From: Symbiodinium natans
Taxonomy: Eukaryota > Sar > Dinophyceae > Suessiales > Symbiodiniaceae
Direction: 5' to 3'
DNA length: 64,000 nt
Assembly: GCA_905221605.1 (NCBI GenBank)
Contig: CAJNDS010001757.1
Span: 536,001-600,000, forward strand
This document shows positions 31,520-42,951 of this stretch, in pieces (position 1 is the first letter of the stretch; each line of letters begins with the position of its first letter). The notes beneath the pieces are model-generated. The model was not told where the DNA came from, made no database searches, and saw nothing but the letters and a program-made list of their open reading frames with translations. The position numbers and the translations under genes are program-made.

Positions 31520-32602
31520 ACCCTAAACCCTCAGCCCTAAACCCTAAACCCTAAACCCGAAACCCGAAACCCTGAACCCTAGACCCTAAACCCGAAACCC
31601 GAAACCCTAAACCGTAAACCCTAAACCCTAAACCCTCACCCAACTCGAAACCTCCTGCGCGCGCCAGATGCCGGCCTTGGGGACGCCGGCCCTGGGGCGT
31701 CGGGACCGGACCTGGAGCCGGGGCCCTGATCTCGAAGTCGTTTTTGGGTTTTGGGTTTAGGGTTTTGGGTTTTGGGTTTGAGGTTTGGGGTTTAGGGTTT
31801 GGGGTTTAGGGTTTAGGGTTCAGGGTTTTAGGGTTTAGGGTTTAGCCTGTTTTTGGGTTTAGCTCTGTCTCTCCTTAAAGTCCAGGGTTTTAGGGTTTCG
31901 GGTTTAGGGTTTAGAGTTCAGGGCTCGGCGCGCGTTATTCTGAGATTTCGAAAGGCTTCAGCAGATTACAGGGTTTTGGGGCTTGGCAAGGGCTTTTGGG
32001 GGCCTCGAAGGGAAGTGAAGGTCTTCGAGAGGGTTTAGAGGGGTTTGGGGCTTGGGGGCTTCAAGATTTTAAAACTCAAGGTTTTAGGGTTGACAGGAGT
32101 TCGTCAGGATCGTTGGTGTTTGGGTTGTTTGGTACGGGTTTTAAGCTTTTCTTTTGAGGGGCTTAGGTTTTTAAGTCTCGCATTCAAGGGTTTGAGGGGT
32201 TCGGAATTAGGGGCGTTTAGGCGCTTAGGAGCTCGGGCTTTCTAGTCCGCAGGATTGAGGTTGGTTTAGGGGGTTGAGGGCTTTTGTAGGGTTTTAGAGT
32301 GCTTTTGCAGGCCCAGGGTCGGAACACTGTCGGAACCCTAAACCCCAAACCTAAACCCTAAACCCTAAACCCTAAACCCTAAACCCTAAACCCTAAACCC
32401 TAAACCCTAAACCCTAAACCCTAAACCCTAAACCCTAAACCCTAAACCCAAAACCCTAAACCCTAAACCCTAACCCCTAAACCTAAACCCTAAACCCTAA
32501 ACCCTAAACCCTAAACCCTAAACCCTAAACCCTAAACCCTAAACCCTAAACCCTAAACCCTAAACCCTAAACCAGTTTTGTTTGATTTCTGTGCGGTTTC
32601 CT

Positions 32603-32701
32603 CCGCCGGGGCCGTGGCCCTGAGGCCCAGCACCTCCATGAACCAGCAGCTGCCCTCCACCAACGCGGGGGACAGCAGGAACGGCAGGCAGCTGCACAAC
32701 C
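32603..32701 (+). CDS. Exon-like island
   Basis: Reads SAGAVALRPSTSMNQQLPST then NAGDSRNGRQ. GC-rich, and lies between two CCCTAAA arrays. No family was recognised. Confidence 0.3.
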
Positions 32702-32852
32702 CGAAACCCTAAGCCCTAAGCCCTAAGCCCTAAACCCTAAACCCTAAACCCTGAACCCTGAACCCTGAACCCTAAACCCTAATCCCTAAACCCTGAACCC
32801 TGAACCCTGAACCCTAAACCCTAAAACCCAAAGTCTCCTGTAAACCCTACAC

Positions 32853-32954
32853 CTTGGGATGCTCCCCTTTTATTCACAGTCCTTAATAGGGATTGTCGTA
32901 TCCCCTATGATCATGCCTATTAAGGACTGTTAGTATACAGGGGGAACGTCCCAA
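32853..32954. mobile_element. MITE-like palindrome, family 2
   Basis: A complete palindrome of about 102 bases: CTTGGGATGCTCCCC at the left, GGGGGAACGTCCCAA at the right. Inner arms are CAGTCCTTAATAGGGAT and TATTAAGGACTG. No ORF. Confidence 0.8.
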
Positions 32955-33009
32955 CCCTAAACCCTCAACCCTAAACCCTAAACCCCGAAGCCCTAAGCCC
33001 GAAACCCAA

Positions 33010-34458
33010 AGCCCTAAACGATTCACGAAGCAGGTCTTGATGCGTGGATGATTTTGATGTTATGAATGTTGGACGTGGTCAGGCATGATAATGCGCAGTC
33101 TGTTGGTTCGGTGCCAAAGTCCATAGACACTGCTCCTTGATGATGCCAACAGCCAGTCAGGTTTAACCCTAAACCCTAAACCCTAAACCCTAAACCCTAA
33201 ACCCTAAACCCTAAACCCTAAACCCCAAACCCCAAACCCTAAACCCGCAAGAAACCCCTGAAGCTTCCGGGGAGGCCAGAGGAGCTGACTTCAGAGGCTG
33301 AGCCTGAAAAGCTCAGGCGGGGGGGAGGGGGGGTACTTGAAGGTTCATGGGTAGTTATAAGTAGGGTTTAGGGTTTAGGGTTTAGGGTTTAGGGGCAGCT
33401 ATAAGTAGGTTCTAAGGGCCTTAGTGAAGGTGATAGCATCGGTTGCCTTACTTGTAGCCCTACTCGTCTTTGCCCATGAAGCTTCAAGCAAGAGCGGAGG
33501 GTTTCAGGTCTGAAGGGGTTTAGCTAGGTTAGCTGCTCCAGCGGCATCGGGCGCAGCTGGTTCTTTCATACAGAAAACGCGCCCAATCCCTCCAGACACT
33601 GGCTGGCGCTTCACCTAAACCCTAAACCCTAAACCCTAAACCCTAAACCCTAAACCCGAAACCCTAAACCCTAAACCCTAAAAAGAACCCCAAACCCTAA
33701 ACCCGAAACCCCAAACCCTAAACCCTAAACCCTAAAAACAACCCTAAACCCTAAACCCTAAACCCTGAACTCTCATGGCTCCAGGAGCTTTCTGGTAGAG
33801 CTGCTGATGCGCCGCGCGCCGGGCGCTGGGTAAGCTCTCTGGTGCTTTGCGGTCTCCTTTGCCTTGGGGAGCCCCTAAACCCTAAACCCTAAACCCTAAA
33901 CCCTAAACCCTAAACCCTAAACCCTAAACCCTAAACCCTAAACCCTAAACCCTAAGTCCTAAACCCTTGAGATCCCTAAGAGGCCTTTAGCAGCCCCTAA
34001 TCGGAGCGCTTCATAAGCCCTAACAGGCCCTGACATAATTCCCGAGCCTGAAGCAGCCGCAGGCACAACTTTGACTGACCGCTCAGAGGTGGTCCTGCTC
34101 AAAGAGCCTCCCTACAGCAGCCTCAACCTTGAACCAGCCCTAAACCCCAAACCCCAAACTCTAAGCCGTAAACCCTAACCCCGAAACCCTAAACCCTTGA
34201 GTCCAAGCCCTGGCCTATCCTGCGCCCGTCCCCGGAGCCCGGTACCCTGAACCCTTGTTCTCAACCCTGGACCTTGCTATACCACATCTCCAACTCCAAA
34301 TTCCAGATGGCCGGCGCTCCGAAACAATGTAACAACGGCCCTTCATGGGTTAGCCTAAACATCAGGGCCCGCATCATCGGGTTTAGGGCTTAAGGTCTAC
34401 GTAGGGTTCTTCGGCCCTCTGTTTCAGGGCTGAGGTCGTCTTACTTCCCCCGCCCGCC
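33010..34458. repeat. Arrays, a family-1 element and an exon-like island upstream of the ankyrin gene
   Basis: CCCTAAA arrays at 33165-33245, 33615-33770 and 33873-33960. A family-1 palindrome at 33334-33490 is interrupted by five TTTAGGG units. An exon-like stretch at 33785-33829 ends at a GTAAGC donor. The tract just before the ankyrin gene has CCCTCTGTTTCAG (AG at 34426-34427), a candidate spliced-leader acceptor. Confidence 0.65.
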
Positions 34459-37400
34459 ATGGGGAACCAAGCGTGCAGCGAGGGCTGCCTGAGCGACCCT
34501 CTGGCCGCCAACTTCAGAATCTCGGCAGCCCAGTGGTACCCTTTACTACCCTTTTTTTAGGTCCTGGGTTCCCTTACTTCAAAGTAACTTACCCAAAAAA
34601 AGGGGTGCCCTTAGTATGAAAAAAGGGGTGCCCTTAGTATGATCTGGTTACTGGGCTACTAAGGAATGAATGCCATCCACGAACGTCTGTTCCCCATGCT
34701 CCTTGATTTCACAGGAAGTTGGAGGCAGCATGGGCTGCCTCAAGGGTTCACGTGGGATTCAAAGCTACAGTCAACTTGAAGCCCGAAACCCTAAACCCTA
34801 AACCCTAAACCCCAGGCCCGACGATTCAAGATTGGCAGTGCGGCAAAGGTACGTGGTGAAGGTGTCCGACTTCCTTCAGATGGAGGGCGCCCCGCGTCCC
34901 CACAACGTGCTGCGGGACGAGGGCTTACTCCACGAGTGGTGCCCGGATTTTGTTTTAGATGGGGGGTTTAGGGTTTAGGGTTTAGGGTTTAGGCTTTAGG
35001 GTTTAGGGTTTGGGGTTTGGGGTTTGGGGTTTCGGGTTTAGGGTTTAGGGTTTGGGGCTCCAGGCATTGGGGGTGTGTGGGCTTTGTGCTTTCTTTCCCC
35101 ACCCCTACATGACGTGGCAGTGCCCGAACCTACGGGCCCCACCGGACGATGGGGCGCTGAGATGCTCTGCTCGTGGGGCCGGTTTGCCGCACAACCTACG
35201 CATCCGTGGATGGGTGCGTATGTGTTGCGTTTATAGGGTGGCTTTAAGAACCCTCTTAGGGTAGCTACATGGTCCCCTTAGTTTGGTTCCCTTTCTTTTT
35301 CAAGGGTTCTGAAGTATGGGCCCTTGGGATGTATAGGTTCTAGAAGGGGTATACAAGGGATCCCCTCTCCAGGGCCCGCACGAAGGGGGCCATGCAACTA
35401 CCCTAAGAAACTCAGGTATCCTGGCATGTTCGCCATTTTCGTGTCCCACCAGTGGCTTGGAGCCTCCGAACCCGATCCGGAGGGAAAGCAGGCGAGGTAA
35501 GGGTTGTGAAGGGAATTCCTCGTAAGGAGACCCCCCAAAAAAGAAAGACCTGAAATGCCCTAAACCTTACACCCTAAAACCTCTAGAAGAGCCCTAGAAC
35601 CTACAGAAGAACCCCCAGGTGGAGGTGCTCCGCAGCGTCCTGCGTGGCTTCGTGGACGGCTCGCTGCAAGTCGAGCCCCATGTTGCCAGCATGGTGTACT
35701 CGGGCTTCGTCCCCACCTGGCCTTCGTCCATGAGCAGCTACATCGCCCATGGATTCCTGTTCTTCGACTGGTTCGCCATTCCCCAGATCACCGCGCGCCA
35801 GGAGGGCGTGAATGAGCAGGAGACCAAGTCGGAAGCTGCCAAGGCTGTGCAGTCCATTCCTGCATATGTGGAGGCCTGCAGCCTGTTCCTGGTCCTGGCA
35901 CCGGAGTTGCTGCACATTGAGACCAAGAAGCTTTGCAACTATTCCACGTGGCTGTCGCGGGGCTGGTGCAGGCACAGGTCTTCAACAGACTCTTGCGGAA
36001 ATCAAAAGAACCTGTCAGGATCAGAAGTAGTCTCAAGCAGTCTTAAGTTTGAAATGCCGCTGAGCAAGCCATCCGAGCCAGTTCTGCAAACAACCCAGGC
36101 CGGCTAACCGATTTCAAACAGCCACGCCGCCCTCCAGTCCCCTACAACACCCACAAGCCCGAACGGAAAGAGGAAGAAGGCAGCCCCAACCCCAGCAACC
36201 GGTCGCGAAGTTCTGCGCAGGTTGGGAGTTCCCTTTTGGAAGCTGTGAAACCAGAACTTTGATGAAGCTAAGACTCGAAACTCCAAGCCTTTACCCAACT
36301 TGTGTGACCACGGCTGAGTTTTCATCCAATACTTGAAGGTTCATAGAAGCAGGGTTTAGGGTTTTAATATGAACCTTCAAGCATTGGGGGGGGAGGGGGC
36401 TTTCCCAAAAGGCCTGAAACGTTGGAAAAAGAAACCCAAAACGCGAACTGGCGCTGCGCTCTCAGATGGGCTCTAAGGGGGCGTCTAGCAGTTTTTGAGG
36501 TTTTAAACCTAAATCCTAGACCCAAAGCCCTAGACCCTAAATTAGGGCTTAGGCTACAGGGCTCACAGGGTGGAGGGTTTAGAGTGATCTAGGGGCATAG
36601 GATTGAAGTGTCCAGGAGAGCGCCCGGCCCTGGACGCAAGTCTGTGATTCGGCTTCTGCTCCGTGATAGCAAGAGTATACATGTTAAGCAAACACAAGGT
36701 ATACATGAATGAAAATTAGAAAAAGAATCACAATAATGTTTACTCAGAAAAGTGCAAGTATAAGAAGAGCGAAAGAACGTTCACTTGCCTAACCCTAAAC
36801 CCTAAACCCTAAACCCTAAACCCTAAACCCTAAACCCTAAACCCTAAACCCTAAACCCTGAACCCTGAACCCTGAACCCTAAACCCCAAACCCCAAACCC
36901 TAAACCCTGAACCCTAAACCCTAACCCCTGAGCAGGGCCGAGCTTTGGCTGTGGCTTCTCTCGAACCGCGCGGACACCAGCGTGGTGATCGTCTTCTCTG
37001 CCACGGAGGCTGAGTTCATGGTCCAGTCCGACTGGCAGGACCGTAGCACTAAAGGGTACAGGGTTTAGGGTTTAGGGTTTGTGGTTTTCGGACCCTAAAG
37101 CCCGGACCCCAAGCCTTGACTTAGTCAGGCTGGTGTCGTCTAAGCCCTCACCCGCAACCCTGGAGCCTAGGACAACAGCATCGCCGGGGGCGACTTCACC
37201 GTCCCAGCCGACCGTGCAGTGGTCTGCAAGCTTGGCGAAGCCGCAGCCGCAGGGAAGCAGCGCCACCTGCAGAGCCGAGGCCCCATCGATGCCTTCCGCT
37301 TCTTCTTGGCCCAGAAGCAGAAGTTCCCAGAGCCTGCGTTTAAGGGAATTGGTTTTTTTGGTTTCGATTACAAACCCAGCGTGATGGTTTTGTGATACTT

Positions 37401-38867
37401 TTCAACAGGATACATACATGGCGGTTCTGGAAATCGCAAGTACTCTAGGGGCCTTAAGAATTGCAAGAGGGCTTTTGGGGGTTATTGTAGTCTAATCATT
37501 TTGGAATCAAAAGGAACTACTGTTAGTAACTATTCCGACCCCCCTAAACCCTAAACCCTAAACCCTAAACCCTAAACCCTAAACCCTAAACCCTAAACCC
37601 TAAACCCTAAACCCTAATCCCTGAACCCCTGTCTTACGTAGGTTCCTGGACTCCCAGCCGGAGCCCTGGAACGAGGAAGAGTTTGTGGCGAGGCTCCGCT
37701 TCGAGAGCATGGAGGATGCTGCCCGGAATCGCGACGGGATGAACCTAGGTAGGCGCTTGGGATGTTTTGCATTTTGGGGTTTAGGGTTTAGGGTTTAGGG
37801 TTTAGGGTTTAGGGTTCAGGGTTTCAAAGCCCATCCTAGGAACGGGCTGCTGTGTGGGGTCTATGCTGGAGATGTGGCTAGGCAGGACCTTGGGACATTG
37901 TGCTTGGGTTTCGGAGGCTCAGATACGAGTGTGTTTCAGAGGGTGTTATAGGGCCAACCTAGGTGAGGCTGGTGCGCCGGCTGGTTGATCTCCAGGCAGA
38001 CGTGAATCGGAGAGTCCGCGGGCTTGGGGAGTTCGGGCTCTATGATGGCATGACCCCACTCATCATCGCCGCACGCTCCAACCAGGAGCCGGAGGTGCTG
38101 AGGACCCTCATCGATCTCCGGGCCGATGTTGGCATCCGCGTCAAGCACACCGGGCTGGGCCCCGCTGGCCTTCTGCGCACGGCCGCGCACGTGCAGGTGC
38201 TGCTCGATGCCCGGGCAGACTTGCACTCCTCAGAACTGCCTATGGGGCTCAACCCTCTTTCAAGCATTGCTGGATGCTCGGACTTCCTTTGTCGGTGTTG
38301 TTGCATGTGCTCTTAAGTCTCTTAAGCTGCCCACAAGCTCCGCCGTCTGTAAGCACTTTGACGTAGCGAAAGAAAAGATACGGCGGCTAATTTGAAGATC
38401 CAGGCCACGCAACTGCGGAGGCCGTGGCTGCGATGCTGGCAGCCCGGTGCAGCCCCAACCCTCCCCTTCGAGGGGTTGGCTGCGGCCCACTGCAAGCTAT
38501 CGCCGTCTTTGCACGAGGCAAGAGGGATGCAGCAACCAAAGCTCTCATGCTGATGGAGGCCCGCGCGGACCTGAACGTGCGCGCATGTCCCTCCGGGTTC
38601 TTCCAGCGGCTCTGTCAGAGTGCGCGGGTACGGGCCGCTCTCTGGGGCTTCGACAGCTGTGCGACGAAGACCCGCTTCCTGGCCAGCCTGCCCGGCATCA
38701 CGCCTCTGGGGATGGCGGCCCTTGTTGGGGACGAGGCCTTGGCGGAGCTCTTCCTCGAAGCCGGGGCGGAGGTGATCCCAAACGATCGCGGGGACACACC
38801 CGATGTCCTTGCGGCCGCCAACCACCACACGCGCCTGGCCGCCTCCCTAGCAGTGGTTCACTTCTGA
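34459..38867 (+). CDS. Multi-exon FFDWFAIPQ-domain protein with ankyrin repeats (11 exons)
   Basis: Exons deduced: 34459-34524, 34715-34745, 34839-34938, 35416-35491, 35619-35971, 36936-37038, 37171-37322, 37642-37748, 37830-37881, 37968-38272, 38404-38867. They sum to 1809 bases, exactly 603 codons with the stop, and every junction keeps frame. Donors are GC, GT, GT, GC, GC, GA, GT, GT, GC, GA; all acceptors are AG. The N-terminus MGNQACSEGC suggests myristoylation and palmitoylation, so membrane association (inference). The central domain contains FVSHQWLG (about 75), FFDWFAIPQ (about 139-147), SIPAYVEAC and WLSRGWCRAELW. I recall this as a dinoflagellate-expanded family of unknown function. 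Ankyrin-type repeats follow (DGMTPLIIAARSN near 373; GITPLGMAAL near 549). The second exon (31 bases) is the least certain. Introns hold telomere-like arrays and palindromic elements. Confidence 0.85.
34525..34659 (+). mobile_element. Introner-like palindromic element supplying the intron 1 donor
   Basis: It starts exactly at the intron 1 5' splice site with GCAGCCCAGTGGTACCC and ends GTTACTGGGCTAC, an inverted repeat of GTAGCCCAGTAAC. A 24-base internal duplication (AAAGGGGTGCCCTTAGTATG core) is present. The same left end forms the donor after the CCCH exon at 16988. Confidence 0.7.
35255..35407. mobile_element. MITE-like element, family 3, inside intron 3
   Basis: The ends CTTAGGGTAGCTACATGGTC and GGCCATGCAACTACCCTAAG are inverted repeats. 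It ends 8 bases before the exon 4 acceptor (AG at 35414-35415) of the ankyrin gene. No ORF. Confidence 0.75.
36790..36930. repeat. CCCTAAA array inside intron 5 of the ankyrin gene
   Basis: About 19 units of CCCTAAA/CCCTGAA/CCCCAAA lie directly before the exon acceptor at 36935. The intron spans 35972-36935 and also holds a short family-1 palindrome near 36332-36386. Confidence 0.9.
37545..37628. repeat. CCCTAAA array inside intron 7 of the ankyrin gene
   Basis: About ten units lie between exons ending 37322 and starting 37642, placed where the pyrimidine-rich tract is expected. Confidence 0.9.
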
Positions 38868-40440
38868 TGCCTTTCGCAAGCTCGCAAGCCCTCAAAAGGA
38901 CCCTTCGCCCTAAGCGGTGCAGCTTCGAACTTTGAAGACAGGAGGCCTTGGTTTGAAGCAGGAAGCTGCAAGCAGCAGGGCAGTGTACTCGAGGCTGCTA
39001 AAGCCATAGCGGTGGAAGCTTGTAGACTCATTGTAGACGAAACCAGCCGCAAACGGAACTGCCCTGGGCCCTACTTCCTGCAGGGTGGTGTGGGCTTGAG
39101 GGCTTGAGGTTTGCTTGAACCCAGCAGAAGACCTCCGAAGCTGGTGGTCTTTGCACGCCCCAGAAGAGTCCCACTTACTTAGCCTCTTCGCTACGGGGAC
39201 ATGGGCGTAGCACTCCAAGTCCCCGCTGCCTCCCTGATATCCTGCCTCAGTGCGACTTCCGAGAGCCCATACCTCTAGACCCTACGACCGTGCCGGAAAT
39301 CTCAAGTTCCCTCTCGCGGCATCTTGAAAGCTGCACGGCAACATGCTGATCAAGTCTTCCGAGGAACCCTCAAGCCGCTAGGGCCAGGGCTTAACGCCCC
39401 GAAACCTCCCACACACCCCCCAATTCCCCCCTAAACCCTCCTAAACCCCCTCAAGCCCCCCTCAAGCCCCCCTCAAGCCCCCCTTAAAATCCCTAAACCA
39501 CCTAAAGTTCCGAAACCTGAACCTTAACTAGGACCCAGAGCAGGCTCTTATTGCTTTTTTTTAGGGTTTATGTTCCCTTATACGCCCCCTTTAAGGCTCC
39601 TGGTCCCCAAGCCTTGAAGCCCTAAACCCTAAACCTATACCCTAAACTCCAAACCCTCAGCCTTACACCCTCGAACCCTAAGCCGAACCCTAAACCCTGG
39701 TCAAGCACAGCCTTTGAGGCTAGTTCTGCGGCTCCTGGGGAACCTTGAGGCGGCTGGCCCGACCCTCAGGGGCCCCAAGGGGGGTGTGGGGGGGTGTAGG
39801 GTTTAGGGTGTCGGGTTTAGGGTTTAGGGTTCAGGGTTAAGTGTTAAGGTTAGGGCTTGGGCCTTTTTTGCACCCAAAACACGACTCAAAGCGAAAAAGG
39901 ACTTGGAGCCAGCCAAAGCCGCAGCCAGCCAAACCAAACTCACAGGTTCAGAATCGCATCTTGGTTCCTGACTCCTTACTGGGCAATTCAGGGCCACAAG
40001 GTGAAATTAGGATTTGGGGATTAGGGATTAGGGTTTAGGATTTGGGGTTGAGGGCTGGCAGAATTTCCTGGAAGTCAGGAATCGGGTGCCTGGAATTCCA
40101 AGCGGAAGGGCCTTTCTTGTCGAGGTCGGGTGGAGAATCGTACCGGAGGAGCATGTTCCGACCCTCAACCCTGCCACCCTAAACCTTATAAACCTTAAGG
40201 TTTTCTGAGCCCTAAACCCTGAACCCCAAACCCGGAAACCCTAAACCCTAAACCCTAAACCCTAAAACCTAAAACCCTAAACCCTAAACCCTAAACCCTA
40301 AAACCCTAAACCCTAAAACCCTGAACCCTAGACCCTAGGGTTTTTCGAGGGGGTTCGGGCCTCTCTCATCGACGATGTTCGGTCTGAGGTTTCATGGCTT
40401 GGACATCTGCCCTGTTTTTTTTCCCTAAACCCCCTTTTAG
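38868..40440. repeat. Region downstream of the ankyrin gene
   Basis: Unique sequence to about 39400, then C-rich degenerate repeats (CCCTCAAGCCCC at 39435-39485), TTTAGGG motifs near 39795-39840, and CCCTAAA at 40205-40340. The ORF at 39841-40038 is not convincing. No gene called. Confidence 0.5.
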
Positions 40441-40974
40441 GTTGGGATGTTCACCCTTATGCTACAAGTCCTTAATAGGGACTATAGTACCCTAAACCAA
40501 AGGGTACAGTGCCTACGCCGCCAGCTACTCTTCTGGAAACGGACACTTCTGCTGCGCCGGCGCCGAATGCTCTATCTTCGACGCCATTGGTCAATGCGGA
40601 CTCTGAGCATCCTATTGCTTTGAGCAGTGTGCGCTGGGTGATTCTTCGCCTGACATCCTGGTCTAATGCTGATCTGGTGCAGATGCCGCCGCAACGTCTT
40701 TTTCTAAACCCTAAACCCTAAACCCCAAACCCTAAAGCCTAAACCCTAAACCCTTTACCCTAAACCCTAAACCCTAAACCCTAAACCCTAAACCCTAAAC
40801 CCTAGACCCTAGACCCTAAACCCTAAACCCTAAACCCTAAACCCTGAACCCTGAACCCTGAACCCTGAACCCTGAACCCTGAACCCTGAACCCTAAACCC
40901 TAAACCCTAACCCCCCTCCCCCCCCTATTGTCATCCCTTTTGAGCGCTGTTAGTATAGGAAAAACATCCCAACT
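40441..40974. mobile_element. Split family-2 palindrome with coding-like cargo
   Basis: The left half (40441-40492) reads GTTGGGATGTTCACCC ... AGTCCTTAATAGGGACTATA. The right half (about 40921-40974) reads CTGTTAGTATAGG ... AACATCCCAAC. Between them are a coding-like stretch (40509-40700) and CCCTAAA/CCCTGAA arrays (40706-40915). Confidence 0.55.
40509..40703 (+). CDS. Coding-like cargo inside the split palindrome
   Basis: Open frame reading a Pro/Ala/Ser/Thr-rich segment (TSAAPAPNALSSTPLVNADS) then VRWVILRLTSWSNADL. It runs into the array without a stop of its own. No family was recognised. Confidence 0.3.
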
Positions 40975-41530
40975 TTTAGGGTTTAGGGTTTAGGGTTTAG
41001 GGATTGCCCCCAAAAAGGCAGCCTTAGCCCGGATATGATTCTGAATCTGGGCCTATTCCACATGTGGGAGGCGCTAAGTTGAGCCCGAGGCCCCAAACCG
41101 AAACGTGCTGTGCTTTTTCAGGTCTCAGGCTTGTTTTTGTTTGCGTTATTTGGGACATCTCTTGAGTCCTAAACGCTAAACCCTAAACCCTAAACCCTAA
41201 ACGCTAAACCCTAAACCCTAAACCCTAAACCCTAAACCCTAAACCCTAAACCCTAAATCCTAAACGCTAAAACCCGTTTAGGGCGGATCAACCCTTTAGG
41301 GCCTCCCCGCCTCGATCCATTTAGGAAGCGACTTCGTGGATGCGCTTGAGTTGGAGCCGGAGGCACCTCCAAAGCCCTTTAGGGTTTAGGGTTTAGGGTT
41401 TCGGGTTTAGGGTTTAGGGTTTAGGGTAGCCTATACCTTAAACCCTAAGCCCTTTAGCCGCTAAGTTTTTGTTTTTAAGGGCCTTGGGTATCTCAGGGCT
41501 TGGGTTTATAGCAGCTTGCGGACTTAGGGT

Positions 41531-41584
41531 CGCCACTACTTCGTCCGCTTCTACAAAGCTCTGGAGCATGCTGAGAGTCTATGA
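41531..41584 (+). CDS. Exon-like island (possible terminal exon)
   Basis: Reads RHYFVRFYKALEHAESL and a TGA. Aromatic and charged composition unlike the repeats. No family was recognised. Confidence 0.35.
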   Translation, partial: RHYFVRFYKALEHAESL

Positions 41585-42030
41585 ACTTCACCCAAACAAC
41601 CCAGGGTTTAGGGTTTAGGGTTAGGGTTTAGGGTTTAGGGTTTAGGGTTTAGGGTTTAGGGTTTAGGGTTTCGGGTTTAGGGTTTAGGGTTTACGGTTTA
41701 CGGTTTAGGGTTTAGGGTTAAGCTGGGCCCTTGTGCGACTTCCGAGTATCTACTATTCCTTTCATTGTTCGTGTTTCTATATCGGGCTAGTACTAGTGGT
41801 AGTGTTCGTGCTACGACGACGACTGCTACTATTCCTTGTACTACCACAAAATTGTATCAATCTCCTTTTATGGGTTCATGAACTGCAGCTTTTTAGTTTT
41901 ATGTGTTTCTTGCTGCCTCTAGTTTGACAATGTTTTACTAGATTATGAACGAGTTCAGTGTCTAGTGTTCTTGCTACTACTGCTATGGTTACTATACCCC
42001 GGAATCCTAGCCTGAGCACGACAGGAGGGG

Positions 42031-42117
42031 CTGGCGCTGTTCTGGTATGGCAAGATCCTCATCGAGCAGCAGCGGCATCAGGAGGTGCAGCTCGAGACTT
42101 TCGGGGCGGGTGGAGGT
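42031..42117 (+). CDS. Exon-like island
   Basis: Reads LALFWYGKILIEQQRHQEVQ then LETFGAGG, running into repeat. An overlapping frame is also open, so the frame choice rests on composition only. Confidence 0.33.
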
Positions 42118-42951
42118 TAGGAGTTAGGGTTGAGGGTTTCGGGTTAGGGTTTAGGTTTAGGGTTTCGGGAGGATCCTAGCAAGCTCAGGGCTTCGTTTGT
42201 TGCTTGGCTCCTTGGGGCGTGCTCTAGAACGTAGAACCATCAGGCGTCCGGATCTGTTCCAACGCGACTGCGAGAGAAGGGCTTTAGAGTTTTGGGTTTA
42301 GGGTCCCAGGCTTTAACCCCCCTAAGCCTTAAACACCTAATCACCACACCCCAAGCCTTATCCCCAAAACCCTAAACACAAAACCCGACTCCCTAAGCCC
42401 CAACCCCCCCAAAAACCTTCAACCAAAAACCCTAAACCCTAAACCCTATACCCGAAACCCTAAGTGCTAAACCCTAAACCCTAAACTTTCAGGCCGTCTC
42501 GTACCTCCAAGCATCGCTCCAGCTTCTTGGACGCCGGGAGTCTTTATGTGGGTTTAGGGTTTAGCGTTTAGGGTTTCCGAAAATAGGATTACGGTTCGTG
42601 GTTTCCGAATGCACCGGGTACTTTTTTTGGGGCGGGGGGTCCTATAAGAAGGGTCGTTTGTGGGCCGCCATGTGTTTTTCTATCTGGGGGACCCCGCTTT
42701 TTAGCTTTCAGATAGGGTTCAGGGCCGGGGCCTCGGAGTCTCTAGTGTGGAAAACCCCTCCATTATAAAACCAAATACAAAAAAACAAATAAATGCCAAT
42801 TATGCTTTTGTTTTTTCATGCTTTATTCGTTCGTGGGAAGGAAGGAGCTCCTACAGAGACCCTTCACGGTATAGGGTTTAGGGTTTAGGGTTTAGGGTTT
42901 AGGGTTATCGGTGGTCGACTCCCGCCTGTGAAGCAGCAGGGAATTGCCCCT

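Larger units (their letters stand above)
30590..32600. repeat. Telomere-like arrays, one exon-like island and a palindromic element
   Basis: Arrays at 30596-30675, 31080-31215 (about 17 CCCTAAA units), 31430-31640 (with a CCCTCAA run at about 31464-31530) and 32335-32572. A family-1 palindrome is at 30885-30987. Coding-like sequence at about 31270-31394 reads QFQAQEALEDGAEEISHAGE. 31640-32330 has no supported gene. Confidence 0.75.
40975..42940. repeat. Arrays with two exon-like islands
   Basis: Arrays at 41165-41275, 41380-41425, 41603-41720, 42425-42485 and 42870-42905. Islands are at 41531-41584 and 42031-42117. The remainder (e.g. 41725-41960, 42600-42860) is unique, AT-richer sequence without a supported gene. 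Confidence 0.6.

Noticed and set aside
34380-34458. A defined promoter for the ankyrin gene
   Set aside because: Dinoflagellate promoters are poorly defined; only a possible trans-splice acceptor (TTTCAG at 34422-34427) can be pointed out.
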